A DNA stretch of 64,000 bases from Musa acuminata AAA Group (Eukaryota > Streptophyta > Magnoliopsida > Zingiberales > Musaceae), in NCBI RefSeq assembly GCF_036884655.1, contig NC_088339.1, positions 22,986,501 to 23,050,500 of the forward strand, written 5' to 3'. Position numbers and translations under genes: made by a program. Shown here one piece after another: positions 11,801 through 24,562 of the stretch; the first letter of the stretch is position 1, and every line of letters begins with the position of its first letter. The notes beneath the pieces were generated by a model. It was not told the origin of the DNA, ran no database searches, and was given only the letters and a program-made list of their open reading frames with translations.

Positions 11801-14800
11801 ATGCGCATCACAGCTTCCCAGGCAGTCTCCCTTGTAAGGTTCCTAGCCAACTCATAGCCAAGTTTATCACGGTGAATAACAGCATTAAAAGATGGATAAT
11901 GATACACCTGACCACCAGTATACTTGGCCAGAGTTCCTGTAAATTTACCTCAAGCAAGTATATAGAGAGGTAAAGAAAAATTAAAATGCCAAAACTTTAT
12001 ATATATAACCACTGGACAAAGAATTTGAGCACTGTCACCTAAAGAAGCAATGTCAGAATACTTTTCACTGAAAGCATATATGTCCACGGCAATCTGGGTC
12101 GTTGTAAACTCAGCAGCCATCTGCTTATAAAATGGATCTTCAGGTAATCTTAGGGTATGCTCTTTATCTGTTCCATAAAGATGAAGATCATCTCCACGAA
12201 GTCTTAGGCGGCCAACACCAAGAGACGGTAATGCACTCTGAAAGATGAGCAACTTCCCTCCGAGTTGACTCTGTCACAGAAAGGATACAACATAAACTTG
12301 TAAATCAAGGATTACACTCAGCCCTGCACTGACAAAAATAAAAATATACTAAGTAAACAACATTGTACCATAACCATGAATGCTGCTCTAAGCGCAGGCC
12401 CGAGGGCAGATTCTACATTGGCAGTGCCCTCGAACATGATCGGCAAGCTATCTAGAAATGCATCCACAACATGCCTAGAATCAGATAAGTTAACAAGAAT
12501 ATCATCAGGAAGAGGCAAAAATACATCATCCAGGTCAGCTACCACCAACATTTGAGGTTGTGCCAAAGAAGACTGGCAAAAGCAATAAAAATGTTAATCA
12601 ATAACAAGGTTGATTGTCCTAAAGAATTATGTTAGGGGGGAAAGCAAAAGCACCCAGAAACAACAGGCAAATTTTCGTGCAACAACTACATGGAGCCATG
12701 ACTTTTAAACAGCTACACCACTTGCCTTCAGATTATGAAAATGCAATGTGCTGTCAAAAGTTATAAAGCCAATTTGTGTCCGAGGAAAGCCAGGTAGACT
12801 GTCAAGACAGGATTTGATGGTCTTTGCCACAATCTGCAAAAAATTTGAGGTCAATCTAAACTCAAAGGTCCATATGTACCAAGAAATAAACGGTTATAGC
12901 TTGCTCATATAGCTAAATCTGAAAAGAATTTTGAATAATGAGGAAAGTCTCAACAAATTTGGAAATTACCTCAAGCAATCCAGAATGAACTGCAGGAACT
13001 GATACATCAATAAGGAAAAAATAGAGAGGTGGCATTGGTGGCCGAACCATATATTCCATTGAAGCAACAAATTCTACACTGCCCTTGCATAGCTCAGGTC
13101 TTTGGTCCAAATCACATCTTCTGCCACTGGCATCCAGAGTACAGTAATACTCTCCAGGCACTGAACGAGAATATATATATAAATAAGGGCATGTTCCAAA
13201 AGACTTGGGAATATCAGAAAGATGGCATGCTTTGTTAACCAAAATTACAAGAAAGCCACTTAAATCAAATCCCACCAGCATAAACCTAGCATATACAAAT
13301 GCCATACTTTGTGGTGTAATTCCAACAGAAGCAATTCATATTCTCTTAGATAATATATTGGACATTTATAAAGAGAGATATCTACATTGATAAAAAGAAT
13401 TTTCCAGGTGAAAACTGGATAAAATACCAAACAACAGAACTAATAATTTTCAAATATTTGAAGTTCATGCAAGTAATACATGCTGAAAGCTGTCACCTAA
13501 CATACACAAAGTTGTTGCAACATCATCATCCTTGCATCTGAACTTACATAGTACAAGGGCCACAAATAATCCAGCATTAGGGTTTTGTAAAAATTTTACA
13601 GTGTTGGCCAACAGTGTTGGCCAGCTCTAGCAACCTCCATCTTTTTGAGGATGTTAACATAGATGCATGGAGTTACTAGAAACAATATGTGAATAGATAA
13701 TAACTAAAATTAAGAACCAAATGAGGGTAGCAGATGTTACAGACATGTACAGAAGAATCCTATAGATGCACCAGTTAGAAGAGATGAATCATAATTAATG
13801 TGAGGCAGAGGATACCTATGAAAATTTTGTTAGAAGCCACAAAGGGTTCTATTGCTCATTGTGATGTCTGACAATGAAATTAGAAAACTCAAACCCTTAA
13901 GTTGCTCAATCATATTTAACCAGATAGCCTGTTCTATTCGAGACAATTGCATAAACTGCAACAGTTTTCAAGGGAAATTAGATAAAATGAATGTAAGCTC
14001 CAAATGTGGCAATAATCATCTCATGAAACATCAGTCCTACAACAAGCAGAAGTATAGACTGGCAAATTAATACCACTGCAAAAAAACAAAGGTGTGCATA
14101 ATTGCAAGACTGAACGCTTTGAACTCGGGAAATGAAAGCTCCAAGATTTACACACCATCATTAAGCAAAGAACAAAGGTTGCACCTCCACTTCCTTCCAG
14201 CATCTGTGAATGTCACATATGGATTTACATATGTTCTGCATCTTCGGCACCGAATGATGCCTGCTGGCCTAAAATTGACAATTGGCACCTCTTCCTGAAG
14301 AATTATAGTTGACAAGAGGTTCACATGGATATCAACAGGTGCCTATTAAACTACCAAAAAAAACACTTAACCTTATCGGGAGCTTCTGCTAGAGGATGAA
14401 CTACTGCTCCAAGAGGCAAATGCCACCTAGAAAGCAATGACTGAGACTTTGGTATTGCATGAGTTGTTAGCCGCAAGATCCTAGGATGGCAATTCAGTGG
14501 ATACATCTCCAGAATCTTAGCTGACTCTTCATCACCATTTAGAGGTCTTGGCAGTAACTTGGTGTCAATCCCAGGATCGAGAGCCCCCGGTACTGATCCA
14601 ACAGTTAATGATTCAAATTCTTCAACCAGACCTTGGAGACCTCCCATAGGTGGCCCTGCCATGGGATGCTGCAGTTGTTCCCTTGAACCAAAACCCAGAG
14701 GACCTCGAATTGGAGGCGGTGCAGATACATGACTTTGGTGAGAATGATAAGGAGAACCGTGTACAGGAGCAACATGGGAAGATGAAAAGGCCTGCATTGA

Positions 14801-15355
14801 TGGCTGTGAAACTGATCTAGAAGCATGAAACTGTGCATCTGGATGAAATGGGGGCATGTTAGATCTTGGGGGCACACTTGAATATCCATGTAAAGATGGT
14901 TGAGGTGGAGCCATTGATGTAGAGAATGATGACTCTAATGGTTGAGGCATATTACTCCTTGATGTCAACTGGGTTGCACCTTGTGGTGGAGGACCCATTG
15001 ATACCACCGGAATTTGTGACTGGGGGCGAAAAGATCCAGTAGGAAGCATAGCTGGCTGACTAATGGGAGGAAAAGTTTGAGCAGCTGGCAGAAATCTTGG
15101 GGCTTGTGATTGCTGATAAATGCTGGCACCCTGTGCCAGGTAAGATGGAATATTAGACCTGATAGATGGTTGTGGATCTCTGTAGCTAGAAGGTTGTGTG
15201 CCAATGGAAGGCCCCGAAGATACAAATGGAGATGTAGTTTGTGGAGCGCCTATTGCCCCCAAGCCAACCCCAGGACCTGAAGATTGTGGAGCAGCTAGAA
15301 AGGGTGGGGTTGGCTTTCCTGGATAATTTGATTGTTCTCTTCCCAAGGGTTGCAT
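8858..15355 (-). CDS. SEC24A: SEC24A-type COPII coat protein
   Basis: Cargo-binding subunit of the COPII coat that buds vesicles from the ER, acting as a dimer with Sec23. Twelve coding exons: 14372-15355, 14156-14294, 12970-13160, 12726-12833, 12369-12572, 12039-12270, 11787-11936, 11538-11694, 10553-10680, 10139-10461, 9606-9791, 8858-9088. Phases close throughout to 3033 nt, 1010 aa, close to the roughly 1040 aa of Arabidopsis SEC24A. Order of parts: a Pro/Gln/Ser-rich disordered N-terminus (about 1-240); a zinc finger in exon 2 (IIRCRRC and WRCNLC); the trunk with [15 protein letters not shown] and [12 protein letters not shown]; the beta-sandwich region ending in [13 protein letters not shown]; a helical region; and a gelsolin-like end ([19 protein letters not shown]). 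ATG 15355 follows a leader intron. No lesion was seen. Confidence 0.95.
12721..12725 (-). other. GC-AG intron donor in SEC24A
   Basis: After the codons of HFHNLK the exon continues AAG|GCAAGT, and the next exon begins in phase 0 with SSLAQPQ, exactly as in SEC24 relatives. The best junction therefore uses a GC donor with an otherwise consensus context. GC-AG introns are a known minor class. Confidence 0.8.
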
Positions 15356-15361
15356 CTTTAC

Positions 15362-16398
15362 CTGAAAATTTTTAATTTATTGTGGGTCTGGCCCACTAAA
15401 TAATAATAAAATCAGAAAAATTGCAAAACCTGTAGTATGACCAACAAAAAATAATCAAGAAGAAAATTTGACATAATTTAGCCATATTGTCTAGGATGAT
15501 TACACTATGTCAATCACATCTAAAATTTTCAATCGCTGCAGTATTACTAAAAATCTCAAGAAACCATTTATTGAAACAGCAGTTCACAGAATGCTTTCTA
15601 GGGATAAATCTGCATGATTATAGTATCTCAGGAGATAGATCTGATCTCCTCTCTGAGTTATGATTTCTTCAGAACTCAATTTTGCAATCCTCAAACACTC
15701 AATTTCTCATGAAGTGTTCAGATGTCAATAAGAATAATTATATCAAGGACTTGCCTCCTACTATAATCAATCAAAATATACCACTTGTCTTAGTTACAAA
15801 TAAGAAAAACAGGGAGAAAAAATAACATTGGTAAAAATATCTAAGAATACTGAAACATGTAAAGTTCTCAGGTTGATGGTGTCAGAAACGGCCATCAATT
15901 TCCTACTTGTATTATTTTTTTGGTGATGCAAGAGAAAAATCAAAAGGTTATCCAAATACTAAATGAACTTACAACTTCTTCAGAGTTTTTTATTCTAAAG
16001 GACATCACAGCGACCACACTATATCACAACATCCCCCTTTACTTTAACCATCTTGCTTAAACTTTATAAATAAACCTTACATCAATCTTCCCCTCTTGCT
16101 GAGTATTCGATCGATCTAAAACTTCTCATCCATCTATTTCAAATATACATCAAACTTAGTGTAAAATCCATAGCCTCTAAAGTTTATCACTGAGATATCC
16201 AAGATTTAAATTAATCCTAATTTATTTTTATCAATCAGAATAATATCATCAATCAACAATGTTTACCAAAAAGGATTATCCAAAATATACCTGGTAAGTT
16301 GTCACAAAACAAGTGACAACAAGGTCTATTCTTTGATAAACTAAAACAACAAAAATATTCCCATCATCCCATTCATCAGATAAAGTAAAATTATATAC

Positions 16399-16443
<45 letters not shown>

Positions 16444-17050
16444 AACAAAATTAGTAAGATAGTGAGAGTGCTCTGATCACTCAGCCTACGCATTCAACGA
16501 CAAAAAATAATCATGGAAGGTTTCCGTGCAGATAAAGGAAAAGGCAACCAACAGCCAATTTAGTTCAAGAATCTAAAACTCAGGAGATATAGAACTCAGA
16601 GGATGAAAAACTGAACCATAAAGAAAGAAAAGAATCAAATAGTGTTCTTCGAAGCAAGTGACGAATCAGATCCTGCGCAAATTATCTGCACCGCCAAACC
16701 AATCGCTGATCACAAGACTGAAACAGATCATGATGCTCTCAATTAACATGAAGACCAGATCCACGTACAAAGCTCGATGGACAACGAATTCAGATTTAGA
16801 ACCTAAACCCTAATCTATATAGCCAAGATCTCCCAAGAGAAAAACACTATGAGATCACGATCCGACGGGGATCCTAACTATAACATCCGCCAACAAAGAT
16901 CGTGTATAAATATTCGTTATGATCAATTTAGGAAGGCCATGAATAGTAATTCAAGTAAAGAAGAAGGTAAACATCATCCATCGCATCCAAAGCGAGAAAG
17001 ATTAAGGACCACGCAGTGGATCGAACCGAGGAATCGAGTCGAAAGCGTAC
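15362..17050 (-). other. Intron in the 5' leader of the SEC24A gene
   Basis: The acceptor (TTTTCAG) lies six bases before the start codon and a matching donor (CACAG|GTACGC) is at 17050, so a non-coding first exon begins at 17051 and extends upstream. The intron is 1.7 kb, AT-rich, and contains a (GA)n tract and no coding signal. Long leader introns often raise expression of housekeeping genes; that role here is only inferred. Confidence 0.65.
16402..16438. repeat. (GA)n microsatellite
   Basis: About 18 GA units inside the SEC24A leader intron. Confidence 0.95.
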
Positions 17051-17110
17051 CTGTGGACGTCGGAGAGGAAGCCGTAGCAGTGGAAGGAGAAGCCCGAGTC
17101 GAAACGAAGT

Positions 17111-17776
17111 GAGGCGGGGGAAGAGACCTATTGTAATTGCGTCGGGTCCCACAGCCTGATTCGATCCCAGACGTTGAGAAGTAAATGGACGGTGGATGAA
17201 GCGCTTACCATGTGATCGCCGTGTATTACGAGTAGCGCCAGATCCAACGTGTCTTTCTCGTCTGCCAGCCCCGTCACCGCGAAGGGAATTCACACTTTGT
17301 CATTGGGTGAAATCTACGGGCCCCATATCCACGGTGGGGTTTAGTGATCTCAACGGAAGGGACACGTTGGCCTCGGTCGAGACACGTGGCGAGCGTTAAG
17401 CTACTCCGCGGAGCTGGTTTAGTTAAGGGAATATAATGGTACATTAATTAATGCGATTAGCCATGTAAGAACAATATTAGTCTTTATATTATTACTAATG
17501 AATTAATCAATCATGATTTCCGGTATAACAAAATAAATACTTACTAATTCACACACACAATAATAAAAAAAATGGAATATCATTCTTATATTTCTTCCAG
17601 TAATCCAATAATTCCTCTAAGAAATTTATTTTGGTTCATAATTTTATTGAGTAGTATATATTTTATTTAATAATCAATTTAAAATTCCATTTATTGAGTA
17701 ATATTTTTAATATAATATTGCATATTTTCTGTAAAAAATATTTTATTAATATGTCATATAACTTTGACGCCGTCAT
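17111..17776. other. Spacer between SEC24A leader and the DUF1218 pseudogene
   Basis: The left part (to about 17400) is GC-richer and likely promoter or leader of SEC24A. The rest is strongly AT-rich. No gene is supported. Confidence 0.55.
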
Positions 17777-17807
17777 CACTAAAAAGTGAGGTGGGGGTGT
17801 CACCGCC
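17777..17807. repeat. Short dispersed repeat, copy 1
   Basis: A 31-bp block (CACTAAAAAG followed by TGAGGTGGGGGTGTCACCGCC) lies just upstream of the pseudogene start. A near-identical 30-bp copy is at 19427-19456 in its first intron; the only difference I see is one missing G. Confidence 0.85.
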
Positions 17808-17855
17808 GCAGACTTCCACCAGTGACGACCTCGAAAGCGAACACCAGCCCTGGCC

Positions 17856-20800
17856 ATGGAGAAGAACAATGTGATAGTCTGTCGCAGCTGTGGGCTTCCT
17901 CGGCCTCCTCTCCGCCGCGCTCGGCTTCGCCGCAGAGGCCACAAGGATCACGGTTTTGGCATACCGAGACGATCCCTTTTCGCTTTCATTTTCTCTCCCT
18001 GATCTCCGTGATTTGTTGATCATGGCATTCTACCATTCCCTGATGCAGAGAACTTTCATTGCGAAGACTCTGCTCATTTGTAGGTGCTGTCACTGTTTCC
18101 TCCCATTGTACTTGCAAATGCGTGGTAGAGCTTCGATGATTTCTATTTTCTTGGTCTTTCTTGGAAGACGCGGCTTTGGTGTTATAAGAAAGCTGTTCTC
18201 TTGGAACCAGCTACAACGATGACCTTTGACCCCTTTATCGCATTTGGATTTGTAGGATTTATAGTCTGGATGTTGGTGATTAGAATTAGAAGGCCTCTTT
18301 CCAGTTCCGTTACTGTTCTCGATGGCAAAGGTCCGATCTATAGGTCCCTTGGTTGTGTTTTCTTTCGTGAGTATGGGTGGACTGTCATCATTATGCATTG
18401 CTGTCAGTTGTCAAGTTTTGTTTCTACTCTCCGGAAGGTTATATGCAGGTTAGCGTTCTATCCAGGTGTGACTGCTGTTTTCCGATAAAGGGATTTGAAT
18501 GTCAAGCCATTTTATGTTCTGATTCTGATTGTCTTTTATCTTCCGGACTCAACTGCAATGATCATGTTTTTGCATATGTCATGGCTCCAAAAGGTTACTG
18601 ATTCTGGAGCACAAGGATAGGAAAGGAGTCGTATGACTCTGCATTGTAGTAGGAGGGAGTTGCATTAAATTTGTTTTAAGGAGAGAGGCTATAAAACAGG
18701 TTTCAACAAAGTTCCATGTCTCAGAAATGTATTTGATTACTCTTATGTGATGTTACTATAATGTAGCATGACAAGATACTGGCTGATTTCATGTCACAGA
18801 TTCTAGGTTCTCTTAGTCCAAGGTCATGTGTCCTAACATCACTTGCATTGTGGAATTACAGATTAATTATGAATCTGTACTTCAGTTTGAATACATAATT
18901 TAGATTCATATTGTTCATGGAGAGACAAGAATGATAGTTCAAATACAATTAAAATTTTCACCTTCACCTATCTTATAGAATCTAGGGGAAATTTTGAAAA
19001 ATACACTTTTGTGTTTTTTGCTTGCATTAGTTTAAGGTGCTTCATGAATAGGCAGGTCTCATTATTTGCTGATTGGCTTTTATTTTTATTATTTTGTCAT
19101 AGGGTACTTCTTGCCCAAACTTCCTTTAGTCACTACTTGTTTTATGATTCCATGTTTTTCTTTGTTGGGTTATCTCTAATTATGTATGTTAATAAATTGT
19201 TGTCAAGCATCTCTACACACTGATGAGCCTTATTGTGATTGACTGGGCTGGCCTAAATAAACTAGGAGAACTGCTAGTCAATGTTCATTCATGACAAGGT
19301 CTAATAGCTTTTGTCTAAATGGATCTTTGTTGATGTCAAAAATCAATATCTATAATTCTACATCATCTTTCACATTTTTTCTTCATTTTCTTCATTTTTT
19401 TAAATATAATTCTACATCATCTTTCACACTAAAAATGAGGTGGGGGTGTCACCGCCTACGTCATCTTTGTTAGATCTCTTTATTTATTCTATTGCCACAA
19501 TGAGATGCCATATATTTTTCCTTTATATGACAACATAAGCTTGCACGTTGGTTAAGAAATTTTCATTGAGCCATTAGAACTGTTGCCTTTTTATCAAGTG
19601 TAATATTTGTTCCTTCAATCTCTATATTGCAGGTTTCTGATGTGCAAACAACAAATCTAGTTGTATGCACGTACCCAAGGACTCCTGCACTAGCTCTGGG
19701 TTTATTAGCAGCAGTGGCTCTTATGATAGCTCAAGCCATCATAAAAACTGTATCTGGGTGTATTTGTTGTACAAAGTATCCAAATCCATCAGACACTAAC
19801 TGGACATTAGGGTTGATCTCCTTTATTGCTACTTGGTAACTTCAGCACCTATAAGTTTATTTTTCATGGACACATTAATCCATACAACATAAATTGTTGT
19901 GCCTCTTGTAAATTAGTTTCTTAGGCATGGTAATTATTGGTAATGCATTTGACTATACTGCAGAGTATATACAAAAACAATAAGCAAGCTACAAGTTTCT
20001 AGGAATTAATAATGTGGTACTGGTTCCTTTGGTAATTGGCTTTATTGAGGTTCGTCTGTTTTTGGTCATCCTTTAGGCAATTTACTAGATGCAAAGTTAT
20101 CATACCCTTAAAAACTTGTAACTTGATGGGATAATTGCAGACTGCTGCTATTTTTTCATGTGTAGAGTAACATATTCAAATACTTTATCTTTTGTTGAAG
20201 GCATATTTTGTATACAACTCATAGGATAATCCTCTCTGTTTTAGGGATTCTGTAATTTAGATTCCTTGCCTGGAAGCAACTGCAAGGATCATCACTTTCT
20301 CCTCTTTATTACTCATGATTCTGTCCCTTTTTTGGTGCATCTTTTTGAGGTACATGAATTTCTTGACTGCTAGTGCTACCTATATAAAGTTAACATGAAT
20401 AAGAGAATTTTACTGTTTGTTGTTGTGTATGAACTGTAACTGGTCCCTAATTAACTAATCCTTGATATGGTATACTAATAGTTCTAGGCATGACTATCCT
20501 TACAGCAATATTTACTGTTGGATATCTATTATTTTGTATCCAGTGCAAGTAAGTATCATTTTTCACTGAGGCTTATTTACAAAAGTAACGACAACAAGAA
20601 GTTATCCCAACTATCTGGGGTTCACTTCATGAATCCTTTCTTATCATTCAACTCTATTAAGGGTATTATTGCAGGTCAAACTAAGAGCAACTGTAGTCCT
20701 TTGTACTGTTTCCAGTGAAGTCTTCTTTGGAACTATTATGCTGCATGTGATTTGATAAATCTTATATCAAATTTTACTGGCATCGTTGGTCCATACACTT

Positions 20801-21925
20801 GGGATGTGCTAACACACACTTGCAAACAGTAAAGTGGTGTAAATATAACTTTAGCACTTGACAACCATGGTTTGGCCTGTGAGACTTTCAACTCATAGTG
20901 ACTAGTGTTGGCAGCAATTGGAAAGCCAACACAAAATGGAGAAATTGAAATGTTAGTCTCACAGACTGTCACAGCCACATCCTTCTGTAGTAGAGTTGAC
21001 AGCATTACTCCTATATTTTTCTGGTATGCTAGGTTCCTTGCCAATCAAATGCTTTTTGTGACTTTAATGTACGTGATACAATGGTACAACTACAATTGCT
21101 CTGGCATCAACTGATAGCTTTGCTACCATGAAATGACCTGAAATGAAAATATGACATCTAGAAATGCAGGTAGGGGTGATAGACGGAATGTGCTTAACTG
21201 CTTAATATCTTAGTTTGGCAAGTATAAGTTATTAGTTTCTAGAGTGAAAATTCTGTTTAACTGTCATAATAGACACCTGATGATTATTCATGGACTGCTT
21301 AATCTGAGATAAAGTTGTCAATGAAGATAAAGTTGCAAAAGATATAGCCAGGGGACTCAAATGGTGCTTGTATCAGTGCCAAGTGATGCTCCAGTTTTCG
21401 CTCTGTTTGGTGGGTTAAACAACACACATGCTTTAAATACAACATACATGTAGCACGGAAAGCTCTGCCATCTTGATTCATTCTTTGGTCCATTAGCTGC
21501 TTGCTTGGAGTAGACAAACTAGTTTGTCAAACTTTTAGCAGTTGTTCTGTTTTAAATTAAATCAATGATTGCTGCTTTCTACTGCTAGGTTTTTTCTATT
21601 TAAATTGATATCTGCATTGTTTCAGGCCAATAACTTAATTATCATTTTCTTTTCTTCAATCATGCAGGGTTACTTTCATAATAGCCTTTGTACTATTGCT
21701 ATCATCAAGTCTGGAGTATTTTCAGGAGGTGCGGTGTTATCTCTTGCAAGTGTTGCCTTTGGCATTGTATATTATGTTTCATCGTATTCAGCAAAGAACA
21801 CCCAGTCCTGGAATGCACAACAAAATCAAGGCATCGCATTGGGCCATCCTCATACACCACGCCAGACTCAACCCACTCCAGTATTTGTGCATGAGGATAC
21901 CTATAACCGGCAGCAATTTCCCTAA
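17856..21925 (+). pseudogene. DUF1218 (VCC/Fb34-like) membrane protein, disrupted
   Basis: Plant four-helix membrane protein family; its members VCC and DEAL act in leaf symmetry and vein patterning. Exons are 17856-17952, 19633-19835 and 21668-21925. Exon 1 starts MEKNNVIVC, then continues one frame over as GFLGLLSAALGFAAEATRI, so one base is extra near 17882 (97 nt where 96 are needed). Exon 2 is clean (YPRTPALALGLLAAVALM, SGCICC, NTNWTLGLISF). Exon 3 begins WVTFIIAFVLLLS, then jumps frame to SGVFSGGAVLSLASV. About 25 residues between the third helix and this motif, normally holding a conserved Cys, are missing, which also breaks the frame. Introns are kept, so this is not a retrocopy. Translation from exon 1 as written stops being family-like after residue 9. 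Confidence 0.85.
19427..19456. repeat. Short dispersed repeat, copy 2
   Basis: Second copy of the block at 17777-17807, in intron 1 of the DUF1218 pseudogene. It directly follows a 54-bp-spaced duplication of another 24-bp segment (19351-19374 and 19405-19428, TATAATTCTACATC...TTTCACA). Confidence 0.85.
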
Positions 21926-22790
21926 AGATGGCACTTGCTACTATTTTCTGGGTCATTCTTTTCTCTCATTCTTCCTTGGTATGTGGAGATAGATATGCAT
22001 CCTACATGACCTGAAACCAGCTGCCGGCTTCGGCGGCTCTGTCTTGGTACCACAGAGTGTAGTTGACTATTAGCTATAATGTATTGTTCTTTATCTTCTT
22101 AGTGATGGATCATGCATTTGGCAGCATTCAACTGCAATATTCAGGACAATCTGGAGGGGTTATCCATTGAAAGATCATTCAATTGTAATCTGTGCCACAG
22201 CACGAACATCATGTATTGTTGTATGATCAACATCAATGTAATTAATACATCCTGACTAGACTTCAGAAAAGAAACTTAGATGTGGGACAATTTGCATGGT
22301 TTTTGTGTCTTGTAAAGATCTATACGTTTTGCGTGGCAGCATTAAAGTAGTTCTATTTGTAATGTTGTGACATTCACATCTATTTATTCCTTGGGGGATT
22401 ATGTGCCATTGGTGCAAAGGAACAATGCATTAAGTCCCGTGGAATGTATGATAATAAAATGATTATTTGCTTTCCTTTTTTTTCTTTTTACAAGAAAATC
22501 TGTGTTTTGGTCTAGTATTTATTTCTTTTGTATATATAAAGAGATCGTGATGACTTATTTTTAAGGACAAGTCTTTGTTGTTCTAATTTTGCTTCTCTTT
22601 TATTCATATTTGGTGAGAGAGTAATCGTCGGGCTAATTGATTCACTAATTTAGCAAATAATTCATATTTGATTATAATTGGAAGAAGAATTTATAAATTA
22701 ATTTTTAATTTATAATTTTTCCTTTTTTTTTTTTTTCTTTTTTTGGTAATAAAAAGAAAAATTGCTTCTATTTTTATATTTTATTTTTAT
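21926..22790. other. Spacer and 3' region of the DUF1218 pseudogene
   Basis: AT-rich, with poly-T tracts around 22720-22745. No coding or RNA gene signal seen. Confidence 0.5.
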
Positions 22791-22976
22791 TCGAATTTGT
22801 GAAAACACACGTCAACGCCGTCCGATTCCGTGCACCCTTCTTCACGGTGTGTCTCTCACCGGTACTCCAGTCGTCACTTAAGTCGGACGGAAGGGGGCCC
22901 CTGTCCCCGTCGTCCTCTCTTTTGGCCGCTTCGATGCACCGATCACGGGCAGCACAGCTTGGGGATCCGAAGTCGG
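22790..22976 (+). other. Probable leader exon of the small membrane-protein gene
   Basis: GC-richer block ending at a GTGAGC donor, 1.25 kb before the acceptor that precedes ATG 24242. It carries no start codon that stays open into the coding exon. The call rests on base composition and the splice signals only. Confidence 0.45.
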
Positions 22977-24241
22977 GTGAGCGGCAAATCCATTCCCTCC
23001 TCCTTCCTCTTTTCCGTTGTGAGTTCTCGTGTTTTGATTCGATTTACGCGCTCTATATATCGATCGATCACTCGGTCCGCTGGATTCTGCTCTCATCCTC
23101 CACCATTGGTTGATCTAGGGCTTGATCTTGCAGCGAAATCTTCCTTCCTTTCGGCGTACTGCTGATTACTCTCGGTCAGATGTGATCTTTTCTGCCTTCT
23201 TTTTTTCCTGCCCCAGTCTCTGGCATGAATTGGATAAAGAAAAAGACGGCCACTTGTTGAATGGAATTAGGTAGTTTGGACATCTGAAGAGATACCTTTA
23301 ATCATTGTTTCTGTGGCTTGCTGTTAGAAATGAACTGTTAATGAAGGCCGGCCTGAAGGACAAGGGATTATTTAGACTTCAGAATGCATACTTTGTAATG
23401 ATGTCTTGTAGAACATTGTCGCATAACATTCCAATATAGATTTTCAAGTGATATTTGGTCCCAGTTTCTGTTGTTTTTCAACACTTACTAAGATGTTAGA
23501 ATGTTCATCAAGAGTTAGTGTGGTTCAGCAAGAAATGTGTTGGAAAGCATATGATGTAGATAGAAAAAACATCCTAGTATTAGCAGCCAGTGTATATCAT
23601 GTATGATTTAAAAGGAACATGAGTTTGCTTAAGAATTGTATTTGAACTTCTGAGTGTACGTGCAATAGAGTTCAACTTGAGGTGTTTTGATAAAGGGGAA
23701 TATGCAGATTTTATATCTTTGGTGATAGATTTATAGACTATTTTGATCTCTTAATTGTAATTGGAGTACAATTGCACGTTCTGAATTCCTGCATGTTTCT
23801 GATTGAAGATGGCATGAAAAAGTTCAGCAAAAGCAAGCGATCACCATCTTTTCTTAGACTATCTCAACAATGACATGTTGTTTCTGTCAGAACCTTCTGG
23901 AATGTACTCCTGGTAGTCATTTGTTGTAACTCTGGCAGTTGGGTCTTCACCTATCGATCCCTTACCATATATTTAATTTCTGCATCTATGTACTTATCAA
24001 TTTGGCATGTGTCTAAGAATATTTCAAGCATAAGATATGCGTAAATTGGAAGATGCCTCGAGCGTCTCTTCAATAGTTATCCAACTATATAGTCTTTGTG
24101 CTGATTAACCAACTAAAATATTCTGCATAGAGAGAACTAACCTATTCTTTGTAAATTCTTGGTGTCTCTTTGTTGCTTAGTGTTTCAGTACCATGACTCA
24201 AATAATTCTTTTGGATATTTCGTTGTTGCTGCAGTTTAAAC

Positions 24242-24562
24242 ATGGCAGCACCCAAAATAATTGGATCTGTGGTTGCGTTCTTTGCATTTGCATATGTATG
24301 TGACACTTTAGTTGCTGACAGAAAGATTTTTGGAGGTAATTTATGCTAAACTTCTGATTCTGTATTATATGATCTTTAACAAAGTTGAATCTAACATCTG
24401 CATTTCTCAAAACCAGACAGAACACCATAAACTGTAGCTGATAATGAACGGTGGGAAGCCACCTACGAGAAGTTTCAGGCCTGGCCTTGTACTGCAGGGC
24501 CACCAGTAGTGATGAATCCTATATCCTGCCAAAACTTCATTGTAAGATCAACTGAATCTTAA
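24242..24562 (+). pseudogene. Small plant membrane protein with an in-frame stop
   Basis: Two coding exons, 24242-24335 and 24417-24562, behind a leader exon ending near 22976 (donor GTGAGC) and an acceptor at 24231-24234. Exon 1 gives MAAPKIIGSVVAFFAFAYVC followed by DTLVADRKIFGG, one membrane helix at residues 7-22. Exon 2 joins in phase 1 and reads GDRTP, then TAA at 24428-24430, then keeps the same frame for 43 codons (TVADNERWEATYEKFQAW, then AGPPVVMNPIS and QNFIVRSTES) to a natural stop. Plant relatives I recall have a basic residue at the stop position, a second Trp where Arg now follows NE, and Arg at both new Cys positions. I know no name for the family. The conserved frame past the stop argues for recent inactivation; a sequencing error is the alternative. 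Confidence 0.68.
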
